Source of the DNA: Kappaphycus alvarezii | Lineage: Eukaryota; Rhodophyta; Florideophyceae; Gigartinales; Solieriaceae | Direction of reading: 5' to 3' | Length of the DNA: 64,000 bases | NCBI GenBank assembly: GCA_002205965.3 | Contig: NADL03000185.1 | Location: forward strand, 62,001 to 126,000 | Shown here: piece by piece, positions 44,635 to 57,130 of the stretch | How positions within the stretch are numbered: the first letter of the stretch is position 1 | How the letters are laid out: each line of letters starts with the position of its first letter | Program-made: the position numbers and the translations under genes | Notes under the pieces: model-generated | The model's input: only the letters and a program-made list of their open reading frames with translations | Told to the model about the DNA's origin: nothing | Database searches by the model: none

Positions 44635-45834
44635 TGATAGAAAAAACAGGGGATGGTGAGGGATGAGGAGAGAGAATGAAAAGGAATGTAGGGAAGGAGT
44701 GCAGGTGGAGAAAGGAAACAGAAAGGAGATAGAACGGCAAGGTTAGGATGGTGTTGAAATCAAAAGCAAGTCCGTACCTCTTCTTTACTTGGATGAGCTA
44801 TTAGACTACAACTATATACTGTTTGCCGGTACTCACTTCGGCTTTGTGAAAGCAAAAGTGAAAGTAGCAAAATCTACATTTGCAGTACTATCTTTGTTGA
44901 TCCTATAGCCTACCACAAGCCAAGATGCCTCAGAATTCCTCATTTGCATGCGCGGGAAATTCATAATTACAATATTCAAAACGTGTGTAACATTACGTTT
45001 CATTCTAGCCATGCACGTTCTGCTACGTAAAACATGTAATAAAACAGTCAACCGTTGAATTATGGTTTTACGTACCCCGCCTATGCAACTGTAATCTCTC
45101 GCCCTGTAACAAAAACCCAAAAGGCGGAACTTAATATATCGTGAGTAGAAAACAATTTTGGCGGCTTGTCTCACTTTGCTACGTAACAGTACGTAAATCT
45201 CATGCAGGCCGTTCAACGTGAATTAAGCCTTACGTGCCATACGTGCAATACTAGAAGCAACGTGGCTGCATCAACATACTTTGGCTGCATACTTGTGCAA
45301 GAGTGATTTGTACGCAGCCAGTATAATGCGTATAGTGTAAGCCGTATGCAGCCATCCAGGCAACTAAGGATAAATATAGAAAAACCACTGTTTACTTGTA
45401 CACGTACGACACCATAAAATGTACACGTACGACAGAGAGGAGACAGTACACGTATGCCACCCTGTATACGGTATTTTGAGCCTAGAAGAGAGACAAACCC
45501 TCAACCAACCTTAACATGCCAAGTGTCAGAAAGCTCCACATGATCAGCTCAGCTATCGCCACTTGTAGCGATATGAGGCATGGAGGCGTATTTAGCAGCC
45601 AATCAGAGGGCAGAATACCAAGTGGTTTCAAAAATAGCAAAATGCGCCGTGATTTTGAGTTGCCCGAAAATGGGCTTTCGTCCCAGGCAACTTTCGGTTT
45701 GGCCCATTTTACATGTGCCATAGGTGTGCACACCGAAGAACGGTGCAACTCGCATTGTCATGCTACAAGTTTACACGTGTCCAGGTGGCAACTAAAAACC
45801 ATGGGATCGCATGCATTCTATCACTTTTTCAACA
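44635..45834 (-). mobile_element. F1 LTR4 (array subtype, indel-rich)
   Basis: 1200 bp. Otherwise the same as LTR3, LTR5 and LTR6, but with many one- or two-base insertions and deletions (for example near 45030, 45120, 45150, 45250, 45360 and 45415). Confidence 0.8.
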
Positions 45835-48594
45835 CTCCCCCTCGATCACATTGTTTTTTAGATTAATTTATGCTCCCGCTTCCTACCCATTACAATCAGT
45901 CTAACAAGTTTTGTCATCTGAACTCGTCCTAGTGGTTTCGTCAAGGCGTCAGCAACATTTTCACTTTTGGCACGTACAGCAAATCCACCTCTTTACGCAC
46001 AACTGCATCTCTTACAAAGTGGTATGCAATATCAATGTGCTTGTTGCGTCTGTTGGTGCTTTCGTTTCGAGCGAGCTCCATAGCCCCCTGGTTATCGCTG
46101 TATATTGTAGTAGCATGATCAATTCCAAGTGCTTTCACGCCCAGCGATGTCCAGGTTTCAAGGATATCCCGAACGACACGTCTCAGCCATATTGCCTCTT
46201 TACTTGCTGCAGTTAACGAAATGTATTCGGCCTCACATGACGAAGCTGCGACAACCGTTTGCTTTCGCGAGCACCAACTTAAACCACCTCCTGCCATACG
46301 CAACACGAAACCACTCGTCGATTTGCGATCGGACACATCTCCGGCCCAATCCGAGTCGCAGTGTGCAGACAAGCCCAGCTCAGCATTCCCTTGGAACACA
46401 AGACCTAAATCTTTGGTCCCACCAAGATATTTTAACACTCTTTTTACTGCTAACCAATGCTTCTCTCTTGGTTCCTCGCAAACACGTGCAAGTTTACCCA
46501 CCGCATAAGATATATCAGGTCGTGTTCCAACAGACAAATACATGAGAGCTCCAATAGCGCTCCTGTATGGAGCATCTGTCCGAGCATCATTACCCGTATA
46601 TCCCGACCGATCCACGTTCAACTCGTCAGTGTTAATATTCATAGGATTTTGAACAGGTCTATAATTCTGCATTCCAAATCGCTCTAGAACGCTGTCTACA
46701 AACCGTGGCTGGGATAAACACAAGGAGCGTTCGGATCTCCGGCGAGAAATTTCAAGGCCAACAACCATTTTCGCCTCTCCCAAATCTTTCATTTCGAAAC
46801 GGCGGTTCAGCTCCCCCTTCATCCATGCAATAGCCTCCACGTTGTTTCCTGCAAGCAGCAAGTCATCAACATACAGGAGGATAATCATGATTGAGTCGGA
46901 GGTTGGGTCAAATTTTACATAGACACAGGGGTCATTAGTGCTACTTTTGAACTTGAGCCCATCAACAAGAAAGTCATAGATTTTTTGCTGCCACCGCCTA
47001 TGTGCCTGTTTCAAACCATACAAGGCCTTCAGAAACTTGCAGACATGATTCGGTTTCGAGGTGTCTTTAAACCCATCCGGCTGCTCCATGTACACGTCCT
47101 CTTCCACATCACCGTTCAGAAATGCCGTTTTTACGTCCATTTGATGCAGCTCCAGATCCTGATGCGCAACAAGTGCCAAAAGCACCCGAATTGACGAGAG
47201 CTTCACGACAGGGGCGTATGTCTCATTACAATCTACCCCTTTGACCTGTTGGAATCCACGAGCGACAAGACGCGCCTTCGATTTTCGAGAAAAGCCACCG
47301 TTGGAGTCCTGGGCATCTTTTATTGCAAACACCCATTTTGGAGTCAGAATATTTGAGGCCTCCAAACGTGGGACTAACTTCCATGTTTTGTTCCGAATGA
47401 TCGAGTCTCGCTCGGACTCGATGGCAGACTTCCAAAAGTCTGCGTCCGGACCTGTCGCCGCGTGTCGGTACGAGATGTTGACAACATTTGTGACGAGAGC
47501 CGTGTCATTAGGTGTCAAGGATATATTGGACCTCCACCAAGCATTTGGGGCCCTTCGAGTCCTTCAGATCTCCGTGGAGCTACATTTACATCCGGGTGCT
47601 CAGGGCTTTCGTTATCTGTACCAACGTTTTCAGCGACCGTCGGGTCGTTTCCAGCATTAGCATGGTCATCGCTTTGTCCCTGAATATCTTGTCGCGAAGC
47701 TGTAGCCATCTCGGCTGTGTCCTGTGTAGCAAGCTGAATATGATCATCCTGTTCAACGCCAACCCCTACAAGGTCCTCATCAGACCTAATTGCAAGACGC
47801 TCATCTGATTCGTTTTCATTTATTTCGGAGCTGCAGGTTTCGCTCTCACTGAATCTGACATCTCTGGACACAACTACCTTGTGTAATTCAGGATCCCACA
47901 GTTTGTAAGCTTTGCTGGCTTCCGCATATCCAAGCATAATTGCTTCCCGTGCTCTGTAGTCGAGCTTAATCAATTGGCTTGCCGGGATGGTGTACCAACA
48001 TTTACTTCCGAACGTGCGAAGGTGCGACGAATTGGGCTTGCGCCCGTACCAGATATGATGCGGGGTCGTGTGGCTTGGAAGTGCGCGAGTTTAACTCTGT
48101 TTCGAATGTATACAGCAGTCGCCAGAGCTTCGGCCCAGAACTGTTTTGGCAGACTCTTTGCATGTAGCATTGACCGAACCAGATCCATCAGAGTTCGGTT
48201 CAGCCGCTCAGAAACACCGTTCTGTTCAGGTTACTCCACTGCACTAAGCTCATGTTTTGTTCCGCACGCAGCAAGATAGTCCTTGATTGCAGTGGACATA
48301 TATTCTCCACATCGATCTGAACGAAAGATACCAATGTGGCGCCCAGTATGGGCTTCGCTACGAGCTTGGAAAAGTTTATATTTATCAAAGACCTCTGATT
48401 TTCGCTGCATCATGCAGACGGTAACCCAGGAGGAGTGATCTTCCGTGAAAGTCACAAAGTAGAGTGCTCCTTCAACTGAAGAAACCTCCATGGGTCCACA
48501 AACGTCACTGTGAACAAGATCTTATATTGCTTGAGCTCTACCACTCGTACGTTTATTCGGCACTGCAGAACGATGTGCCTTTCCATGAACGCAT
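45835..48594 (-). mobile_element. F1 truncated interior 4
   Basis: Same structure as interiors 2 and 3 but with the best preserved RT-RNase H (separate entry). The region 47519-48594 holds the integrase core and linker. Open pieces carry HSDVCGP-less integrase text such as M-E-V-S-S-V-E-G-A-L-Y-F (48491-48231), MDLVRSMLHAKSLPKQFWAE (48188-47970) and YRAREAIMLGYAEASKAYKL (47973-47515), separated by single-base shifts. Confidence 0.85.
45941..47518 (-). CDS. F1 interior 4: reverse transcriptase-RNase H, longest open frame
   Basis: 525 codons without interruption, covering the whole RT and nearly all RNase H. In order: L-T-P-K-W-V-F-A-I-K (58-67), K-A-R-L-V-A-R-G-F-Q-Q (81-91), first catalytic motif [11 protein letters not shown] (126-136), Y-G-L-K-Q-A (167-172), core Y-V-D-D (216-219), D-L-G-E-A-K (245-250), RNase H C-D-S-D-W-A-G (387-393), C-E-A-E-Y (428-432) and S-D-N-Q-G (474-478), then NRRNKHIDIAYHFVRDA. 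The last about 8 residues are foreign because one base is missing near 45965; interior 2 shows the normal end with A-D-A-L-T-K-P-L. It would synthesise element DNA and degrade the RNA template. No gag or primer site is linked to it, so in its present place it could only act in trans, if it is expressed at all. Confidence 0.85.
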   Translation of the reverse strand: MTPNDTALVTNVVNISYRHAATGPDADFWKSAIESERDSIIRNKTWKLVPRLEASNILTPKWVFAIKDAQDSNGGFSRKSKARLVARGFQQVKGVDCNETYAPVVKLSSIRVLLALVAHQDLELHQMDVKTAFLNGDVEEDVYMEQPDGFKDTSKPNHVCKFLKALYGLKQAHRRWQQKIYDFLVDGLKFKSSTNDPCVYVKFDPTSDSIMIILLYVDDLLLAGNNVEAIAWMKGELNRRFEMKDLGEAKMVVGLEISRRRSERSLCLSQPRFVDSVLERFGMQNYRPVQNPMNINTDELNVDRSGYTGNDARTDAPYRSAIGALMYLSVGTRPDISYAVGKLARVCEEPREKHWLAVKRVLKYLGGTKDLGLVFQGNAELGLSAHCDSDWAGDVSDRKSTSGFVLRMAGGGLSWCSRKQTVVAASSCEAEYISLTAASKEAIWLRRVVRDILETWTSLGVKALGIDHATTIYSDNQGAMELARNESTNRRNKHIDIAYHFVRDAVVRKEVDLLYVPKVKMLLTP

Positions 48595-49801
48595 TGATAG
48601 AAAAAACAGGGGATGGTGAGGGATGAGGAGAGAGAATGAAAAGGAATGTAGGGAAGGAGTGCAGGTGGAGAAAGGAAACAGAAAGGAGATAGAACGGCAA
48701 GGTTGAGGATGGTGTTGAAATCAAAAGCAAGTCCGTACCTCTTCTTTACTTGGATGAGCTATTAGACTACAACTATATACTGTTTGCCGGTACTCACTTC
48801 GGCTTTGTGAAAGCAAAAGTGAAAGTAGCAAAATCTACATTTGCAGTACTATCTTTGTTGATCCTATAGCCTACCCAAGCCAAGATGCCTCAGAATTCCT
48901 CATTTGCATGCGCGGGAAATTCATAATTACCAATATTCAAAACGTGTGTAACATTACGTTCATTCTAGCCATGCACGTTCTGCTACGTAAACATGTAATA
49001 AAACAGTCAACCCTGAATTATGTTTACGTACCCCGCCTATGCAACTGTAATCTCTCGCCCTGTAACAAAAACCCAAAGGCGGGAACTTAATATATCGTGA
49101 GAGTAGAAAACAATTTTTGGCGGGCTTGTCTCACTTTGCTACGTAACAGTACGTAAATCTCATGCAGGCCGTTCAACGTGAATTAAGCCTTACGTGCCAT
49201 ACGTGCAATACTGTAGAAGCAACGTGGCTGCATCAACATACTTTGGCTGCATACTTGTGCAAGAGTGATTTGTACGCAGCCAGTATAATGCGTATAGTGT
49301 AAGCCGTATGCAGCCAGTCCAGGCAACTATAGGATAAATATAGAAACCACTGTTTACTTGTACACGTACGACACCTATAATAATGTACACGTACGACAGA
49401 GAGGAGACAGTACACGTATGCCACCCTGTATACGGTATTTTGAGCCTAGAAGAGAGACAAACCCTCAACCAACCTTAACATGCCAAGTGTCAGAAAGCTC
49501 CACAATGATCAGCTCAGCTATCGCCACTTGTAGCGATATGAGGGGCATGGAGGCGTATTTAGCAGCCAATCAGAGGGCAGAATACCAAGTGGTTTCAAAA
49601 ATAGCAAAATGCGCCGTGATTTTGAGTTGCCCGAAAATGGGCTTTCGTCCCAGGCAACTTTCGGTTTGGCCCATTTTACATGTGCCATAGGTGTGCACAC
49701 CGAAGAACGGTGCAACTCGCATTGTCATGCTACAAGTTTACACGTGTCCAGGTGGCAACTAAAAACCATGGGATCGCATGCATTCTATCACTTTTTCAAC
49801 A
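48595..49801 (-). mobile_element. F1 LTR5 (array subtype)
   Basis: 1207 bp; nearly identical to LTR6, including the shared AACCCTGAATTATGTTTACG, which differs from LTR3 and LTR4. Confidence 0.85.
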
Positions 49802-52556
49802 CTCCCCTCGATCACATTGTTTTTTAGATTAATTTATGCTCCCGCTTCCTACCCATTACAATCAGTCTAACAAGTTTTGTCATCTGAACTCGTCCCTAGT
49901 GGTTTCGTCAAGGCGTCAGCAACATTTTCACTTTTGGCACGTACAGCAAATCCACCTCTTTTCGCACAACTGCATCTCTTACAAAGTGGTATGCAATATC
50001 AATGTGCTTGTTGCGTCTGTTGGTGCTTTCGTTTCGAGCGAGCTCCATAGCCCCCTGGTTATCGCTGTATATTGTAGTAGCATGATCAATTCCAAGTGCT
50101 TTCACGCCCAGCGATGTCCAGGTTTCAAGGATATCCCGAACGACACGTCTCAGCCATATTGCCTCTTTACTTGCTGCAGTTAACGAAATGTATTCGGCCT
50201 CACATGACGAAGCTGCGACAACCGTTTGCTTTCGCGAGCACCAACTTACCACCTCCTGCCATACGCAACACGAAACCACTCGTCGATTTGCGATCGGACA
50301 CATCTCCGGCCCAATCCGAGTCGCAGTGTGCAGACAAGCCCAGCTCAGCATTCCCTTGGAACACAAGACCTAAATCTTTGGTCCCACCAAGATATTTTAA
50401 CACTCTTTTTACTGCTAACCAATGCTTCTCTCTTGGTTCCTCGCAAACACGTGCAAGTTTACCCACCGCATAAGATATATCAGGTCGTGTTCCAACAGAC
50501 AAATACATGAGAGCTCCAATAGCGCTCCTGTATGGAGCATCTGTCCGAGCATCATTACCCGTATATCCCGACCGATCCACGTTCAACTCGTCAGTGTTAA
50601 TATTCATAGGATTTTGAACAGGTCTACAATTCTGCATTCAAATCGCTCTAGAACGCTGTCTACAAACCGTGGCTGGGATAAACACAAGGAGCGTTCGGAT
50701 CTCCGGCGAGAAATTTCAAGGCCAACAACCATTTTCGCCTCTCCCAAATCTTTCATTTCGAAACGGCGGTTCAGCTCCCCCTTCATCCATGCAATAGCCT
50801 CCACGTTGTTTCCTGCAAGCAGCAAGTCATCAACATACAGGAGGATAATCATGATTGAGTCGGAGGTTGGGTCAAATTTTACATAGACACAGGGGTCATT
50901 AGTGCTACTTTTGAACTTGAGCCCATCAACAAGAAAGTCATCGATTTTTTGCTGCCACCGCCTATGTGCCTGTTTCAAACCATACAAGGCCTTCAGAAAC
51001 TTGCAGACATGATTCGGTTTCGAGGTGTCTTTAAACCCATCCGGCTGCTCCATGTACACGTCCTCTTCCACATCACCGTTCAGAAATGCCGTTTTTACGT
51101 CCATTTGATGCAGCTCCAGATCCTGATGCGCAACAAGTGCCAAAAGCACCCGAATTGACGAGAGCTTCACGACAGGGGCGTATGTCTCATTACAATCTAC
51201 CCCTTTGACCTGTTGGAATCCACGAGCGACAAGACGCGCCTTCGATTTTCGAGAAAAGCCACCGTTGGAGTCCTGGGCATCTTTTATTGCAAACACCCAT
51301 TTTGGAGTCAGAATATTTGAGGCCTCCAAACGTGGGACTAACTTCCATGTTTTGTTCCGAATGATCGAGTCTCGCTCGGACTCGATGGCAGACTTCCAAA
51401 AGTCTGCGTCCGGACCTGTCGCCGCGTGTCGGTACGAGATGTTGACAACATTTGTGACGAGAGCCGTGTCATTAGGTGTCAAGGATATATTGGACCTCCA
51501 CCAAGCATTTGGGGCCCTTCGAGTCCTTCAGATCTCCGTGGAGCTACATTTACATCCGGGTGCTCAGGGCTTTCGTTACCTGTACCAACGTTTTCAGCGA
51601 CCGTCGGGTCGTTTCCAGCATTAGCATGGTCATCGCTTTGTCCCTGAATATCTTGTCGCGAAGCTGTAGCCATCTCGGCTGTGTCCTGTGTAGCAAGCTG
51701 AATATGATCATCCTGTTCAACGCCAACCCCTACAAGGTCCTCATCAGACCTAATTGCAAGACGCTCATCTGATTCGTTTCATTTATTTCGGAGCTGCAGG
51801 TTTCGCTCTCACTGAATCTGACATCTCTGGACACAACTACCTTGTGTAATTCAGGATCCCACAGTTTGTAAGCTTTGCTGGCTTCCGCATATCCAAGCAT
51901 AATTGCTTCCCGTGCTCTGTAGTCGAGCTTAATCAATTGGCTTGCCGGGATGGTGTACCAACATTTACTTCCGAACGTGCGAAGGTGCGACGAATTGGGC
52001 TTGCGCCCGTACCAGATATGATGCGGGGTCGTGTGGCTTGGAAGTGCGCGAGTTTTAATCTGTTTCGAATGTATACAGCAGTCGCCAGAGCTTCGGCCCA
52101 GAACTGTTTTGGCAGACTCTTTGCATGTAGCATTGACCGAACCAGATCCATCAGAGTTCGGTTCAGCCGCTCAGAAACACCGTTCTGTTCAGGTTACTCC
52201 ACTGCACTAAGCTCATGTTTTGTCCGCACGCAGCAAGATAGTCCTTGATTGCAGTGGACATATATTCTCCACATCGATCTGAACGAAAGATACCAATGTG
52301 GCGCCCAGTATGGGCTTCGCTACGAGCTTGGAAAAGTTTATATTTATCAAAGACCTCTGATTTTCGCTGCATCATGCAGACGGTAACCCAGGAGGAGTGA
52401 TCTTCCGTGAAAGTCACAAAGTAGAGTGCTCCTTCAACTGAAGAAACCTCCATGGGTCCACAAACGTCACTGTGAACAAGATCTTATATTGCTTGAGCTC
52501 TACCACTCGTACGTTTATTCGGCACTGCAGAACGATGTGCCTTTCCATGAACGCAT
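49802..52556 (-). mobile_element. F1 truncated interior 5
   Basis: Same structure. RNase H is broken as in interior 3 (missing CC near 50252; single C in GCATTCAAATCGC at 50635), while the RT and integrase side matches interior 4. Integrase core open piece: 52163-52453, with the second catalytic D (F-R-S-D-R-C-G-E-Y). Confidence 0.85.
50604..51482 (-). CDS. F1 interior 5: reverse transcriptase, open segment
   Basis: 292 codons identical over almost all their length to residues 1-280 of the interior 4 frame. [11 protein letters not shown] and Y-V-D-D are intact, and it reads D-D-F-L-V-D-G where interior 4 has Y-D-F-L-V-D-G. A missing base at 50636 ends the frame after V-L-E-R-F, before the RNase H. 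Confidence 0.8.
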   Translation of the reverse strand: MTPNDTALVTNVVNISYRHAATGPDADFWKSAIESERDSIIRNKTWKLVPRLEASNILTPKWVFAIKDAQDSNGGFSRKSKARLVARGFQQVKGVDCNETYAPVVKLSSIRVLLALVAHQDLELHQMDVKTAFLNGDVEEDVYMEQPDGFKDTSKPNHVCKFLKALYGLKQAHRRWQQKIDDFLVDGLKFKSSTNDPCVYVKFDPTSDSIMIILLYVDDLLLAGNNVEAIAWMKGELNRRFEMKDLGEAKMVVGLEISRRRSERSLCLSQPRFVDSVLERFECRIVDLFKIL

Positions 52557-53761
52557 TGATAGAAAAAACAGGGGATGGTGAGGGATGAGGAGAGAGAATG
52601 AAAAGGAATGTAGGGAAGGAGTGCAGGTGGAGAAAGGAAACAGAAAGGAGATAGAACGGCAAGGTTGAGGATGGTGTTGAAATCAAAAGCAAGTCCGTAC
52701 CTTCTTTACTTGGATGAGCTATTAGACTACAACTATATACTGTTTGCCGGTACTCACTTCGGCTTTGTGAAAGCAAAAGTGAAAGTAGCAAAATCTACAT
52801 TTGCAGTACTATCTTTGTTGATCCTATAGCCTACCCAAGCCAAGATGCCTCAGAATTCCTCATTTGCATGCGCGGGAAATTCATAATTACCAATATTCAA
52901 AACGTGTGTAACATTACGTTCATTCTAGCCATGCACGTTCTGCTACGTAAACATGTAATAAAACAGTCAACCCTGAATTATGTTTACGTACCCCGCCTAT
53001 GCAACTGTAATCTCTCGCCCTGTAACAAAAACCCAAAGGCGGGAACTTAATATATCGTGAGAGTAGAAAACAATTTTTGGCGGGCTTGTCTCACTTTGCT
53101 ACGTAACAGTACGTAAATCTCATGCAGGCCGTTCAACGTGAATTAAGCCTTACGTGCCATACGTGCAATACTGTAGAAGCAACGTGGCTGCATCAACATA
53201 CTTTGGCTGCATACTTGTGCAAGAGTGATTTGTACGCAGCCAGTATAATGCGTATAGTGTAAGCCGTATGCAGCCAGTCCAGGCAACTATAGGATAAATA
53301 TAGAAACCACTGTTTACTTGTACACGTACGACACCTATAATAATGTACACGTACGACAGAGAGGAGACAGTACACGTATGCCACCCTGTATACGGTATTT
53401 TGAGCCTAGAAGAGAGACAAACCCTCAACCAACCTTAACATGCCAAGTGTCAGAAAGCTCCACAATGATCAGCTCAGCTATCGCCACTTGTAGCGATATG
53501 AGGGGCATGGAGGCGTATTTAGCAGCCAATCAGAGGGCAGAATACCAAGTGGTTTCAAAAATAGCAAAATGCGCCGTGATTTTGAGTTGCCCGAAAATGG
53601 GCTTTCGTCCCAGGCAACTTTCGGTTTGGCCCATTTTACATGTGCCATAGGTGTGCACACCGAAGAACGGTGCAACTCGCATTGTCATGCTACAAGTTTA
53701 CACGTGTCCAGGTGGCAACTAAAAACCATGGGATCGCATGCATTCTATCACTTTTTCAACA
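52557..53761 (-). mobile_element. F1 LTR6 (array subtype)
   Basis: 1205 bp. Last LTR fused to a truncated interior; on its right starts the purine tract of full interior 6. Confidence 0.85.
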
Positions 53762-56700
53762 CTCCCCTCGATCACATTGTTTTTAGATTAATTTATGCTC
53801 CCGCTTCCTACCCATTACAATCAGTCTAACAAGTTTTGTCATCTGAACTCGTCCTAGTGGTTTCGTCAAGGCGTCAGCAACATTTTCACTTTTGGCACGT
53901 ACAGCAAATCCACCTCTTTCGCACAACTGCATCTCTTACAAAGTGGTATGCAATATCAATGTGCTTGTTGCGTCTGTTGGTGCTTTCGTTTCGAGCGAGC
54001 TCCATAGCCCCTGGTTATCGCTGTATATTGTAGTAGCATGATCAATTCCAAGTGCTTTCACGCCCAGCGATGTCCAGGTTTCAAGGATATCCCGAACGAC
54101 ACGTCTCAGCCATATTGCCTCTTTACTTGCTGCAGTTAACGAAATGTATTCGGCCTCACATGACGAAGCTGCGACAACCGTTTGCTTTCGCGAGCACCAA
54201 CTTAAACCACCTCCTGCCATACGCAACACGAAACCACTCGTCGATTTGCGATCGGACACATCTCCGGCCCAATCCGAGTCGCAGTGTGCAGACAAGCCCA
54301 GCTCAGCATTCCCTTGGAACACAAGACCTAAATCTTTGGTCCCACCAAGATATTTTAACACTCTTTTACTGCTAACCAATGCTTCTCTCTTGGTTCCTCG
54401 CAAACACGTGCAAGTTTACCCACCGCATAAGATATATCAGGTCGTGTTCCAACAGACAAATACATGAGAGCTCCAATAGCGCTCCTGTATGGAGCATCTG
54501 TCCGAGCATCATTACCGTATATCCCGACCGATCCACGTTCAACTCGTCAGTGTTAATATTCATAGGATTTTGAACAGGTCTATATTCTGCATTTCAAATC
54601 GCTCTAGAACGCTGTCTACAACCGTGGCTGGGATAAACACAAGGAGCGTTCGGATCTCCGGCGAAATTTCAAGGCCAACAACCATTTTCGCCTCTCCCAA
54701 ATCTTTCATTTCGAAACGGCGGTTCAGCTCCCCCTTCATCCATGCAATAGCCTCCACGTTGTTTCCTGCAAGCAGCAAGTCATCAACATACAGGAGGATA
54801 ATCATGATTGAGTCGGAGGTTGGGTCAAATTTTACATAGACACAGGGGTCATTAGTGCTACTTTTGAACTTGAGCCCATCAACAAGAAAGTCATCGATTT
54901 TTTGCTGCCACCGCCTATGTGCCTGTTTCAAACCATACAAGGCCTTCAGAAACTTGCAGACATGATTCGGTTTCGAGGTGTCTTTAAACCCATCCGGCTG
55001 CTCCATGTACACGTCCTCTTCCACATCACCGTTCAGAAATGCCGTTTTACGTCCATTTGATGCAGCTCCAGATCCTGATGCGCAACAAGTGCCAAAAGCA
55101 CCCGAATTGACGAGAGCTTCACGACAGGGGCGTATGTCTCATTATAATCTACCCCTTTGACCTGTTGGAATCCACGAGCGACAAGACGCGCCTTCGATTT
55201 TCGAGAAAAGCCACCGTTGGAGTCCTGGGCATCTTTTATTGCAAACACCCATTTTGGAGTCAGAATATTTGAGGCCTCCAAACGTGGGACTAACTTCCAT
55301 GTTTTGTTCCGAATGATCGAGTCTCGCTCGGACTCGATGGCAGACTTCCAAAAGTCTGCGTCCGGACCTGTCGCCGCGTGTCGGTACGAGATGTTGACAA
55401 CATTTGTGACGAGAGCCGTGTCATTAGGTGTCAAGGATATATTGGACCTCCCAAGCATTTGGGGCCCTTCGAGTCCTCTCAGATCTCCGTGGAGCTACAT
55501 TTACATCCGGGCTCAGGGCTTTCGTTATCTGTACCAACGTTTTCAGCGACCGTCGGGTCGTTTCCAGCATTAGCATGGTCATCGCTTTGTCCCTGAATAT
55601 CTTGTCGCGAAGCTGTAGCCATCTCGGCTGTGTCCTGTGTAGCAAGCTGAACTTGATCATCCTGTTCAACGCCAACCCCTACAAGGTCCTCATCAGACTA
55701 ATTGCAAGACGCTCATCTGATTCGTTTTCATTTATTTCGGAGCTGCAGGTTTCGCTCTCACTGAATCTGACATCTCTGGAACAACTACCTTGTGTAATTC
55801 AGGATCCCACAGTTTGTAAGCTTTGCTGGCTTCCGCATATCCAAGCATAATTGCTTCCCGTGCTCTAGTCGAGCTTAATCAATTGGCTTGCCGGGATGGT
55901 GTACCAACATTTACTTCCGAACGTGCGAAGGTGCGACGAAATTGGGCTTGCGCCCGTACCAGATATGATGCGGGGTCGTGTGGCTTGGAAGTGCGCGAGT
56001 TTTAACTCTGTTTCGAATGTATACAGCAGTCGCCAGAGCTTCGGCCCAGAACTGTTTTGGCAGACTCTTTGCATGTAGCATTGACCGAACCAGATCCATC
56101 AGAGTTCGGTTCAGCCGCTCAGAAACACCGTTCTGTTCAGGTTACTCCACTGCACTAAGCTCATGTTTTGTTCCACACGCAGCAAGATAGTCCTTGATGC
56201 AGTGGACATATATTCTCCACATCGATCTGAACGAAAGATACCAATGTGGCGCCCAGTATGGGCTTCGCTACGAGCTTGGAAAAGTTTATATTTATCAAAG
56301 ACCTCTGATTTTCGCTCCATCATGCAGACGGTAACCCAGGAGGAGTGATCGTCCGTGAAAGTCACAAAGAAGAGTGCTCCTTCCTGAAGAAACCTCCATG
56401 GGTCCACAAACGTCACTGTGAACAAGATCTTATATTGCTTGAGCTCTACCACTCGTACGTTTCTTCGGCACTGCAGAACGATGAGCCTTTCCATGAACGC
56501 ATGATGTGCATATTTTCAGATGCATTCGAGCCAACTGATTTGCACGGTCTACATTCTTGTTACAACATTGTTCCGTACCATGGATGCAATGGCCCACTTT
56601 GCTTGCATCAGCCCATTCTCTCGTGCCATGTTGAGATTGTGGTGACGTTCGCAGAGTACAAGGTATCATTCGGTATCTTCTGGACTATTTCGATGGCATA

Positions 56701-57130
56701 AAGAAGGCTATCGCACAGCATTTTCCAGTTGCCACAACTTTCCCCATTCTTTGTCATCTGCATATATTTGTCTCAAATACAGTTTTTGATCCCTTCTCTG
56801 TCCGCTTTGCCTACAGAAATGAGAGAGTATTCGAAGTAGGAACGTGGACAACATCTCGCAGAATGCCGAATCCGCGTATCAGGAGGAAGTTCCGGCCGAA
56901 ATTCCGGCCTGTTTAATTCGTGACATTAGGCAAACGATTTCACTCTCATCTATGCTGTCCTCACTATCAGCTGGAGGATGGGAATTAAGCCGAATCAAAT
57001 ACATTTGCACCTACGAACGCCTGCTGATCTTTTCTCGGGCGATTCTTCTTGTTTCGATGACTAATTAGATCCTCTGCCACTACGAGACCCAGGTGGACGA
57101 TAGCCCCCGGAGCTTCCGTGCGCTTACCGT

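Noticed and set aside
46129..46545. 138-codon plus-strand frame antisense to RNase H, repeated in each unit
   Set aside because: Shadow of the real RNase H frame on the other strand; its conservation follows from that of the element.
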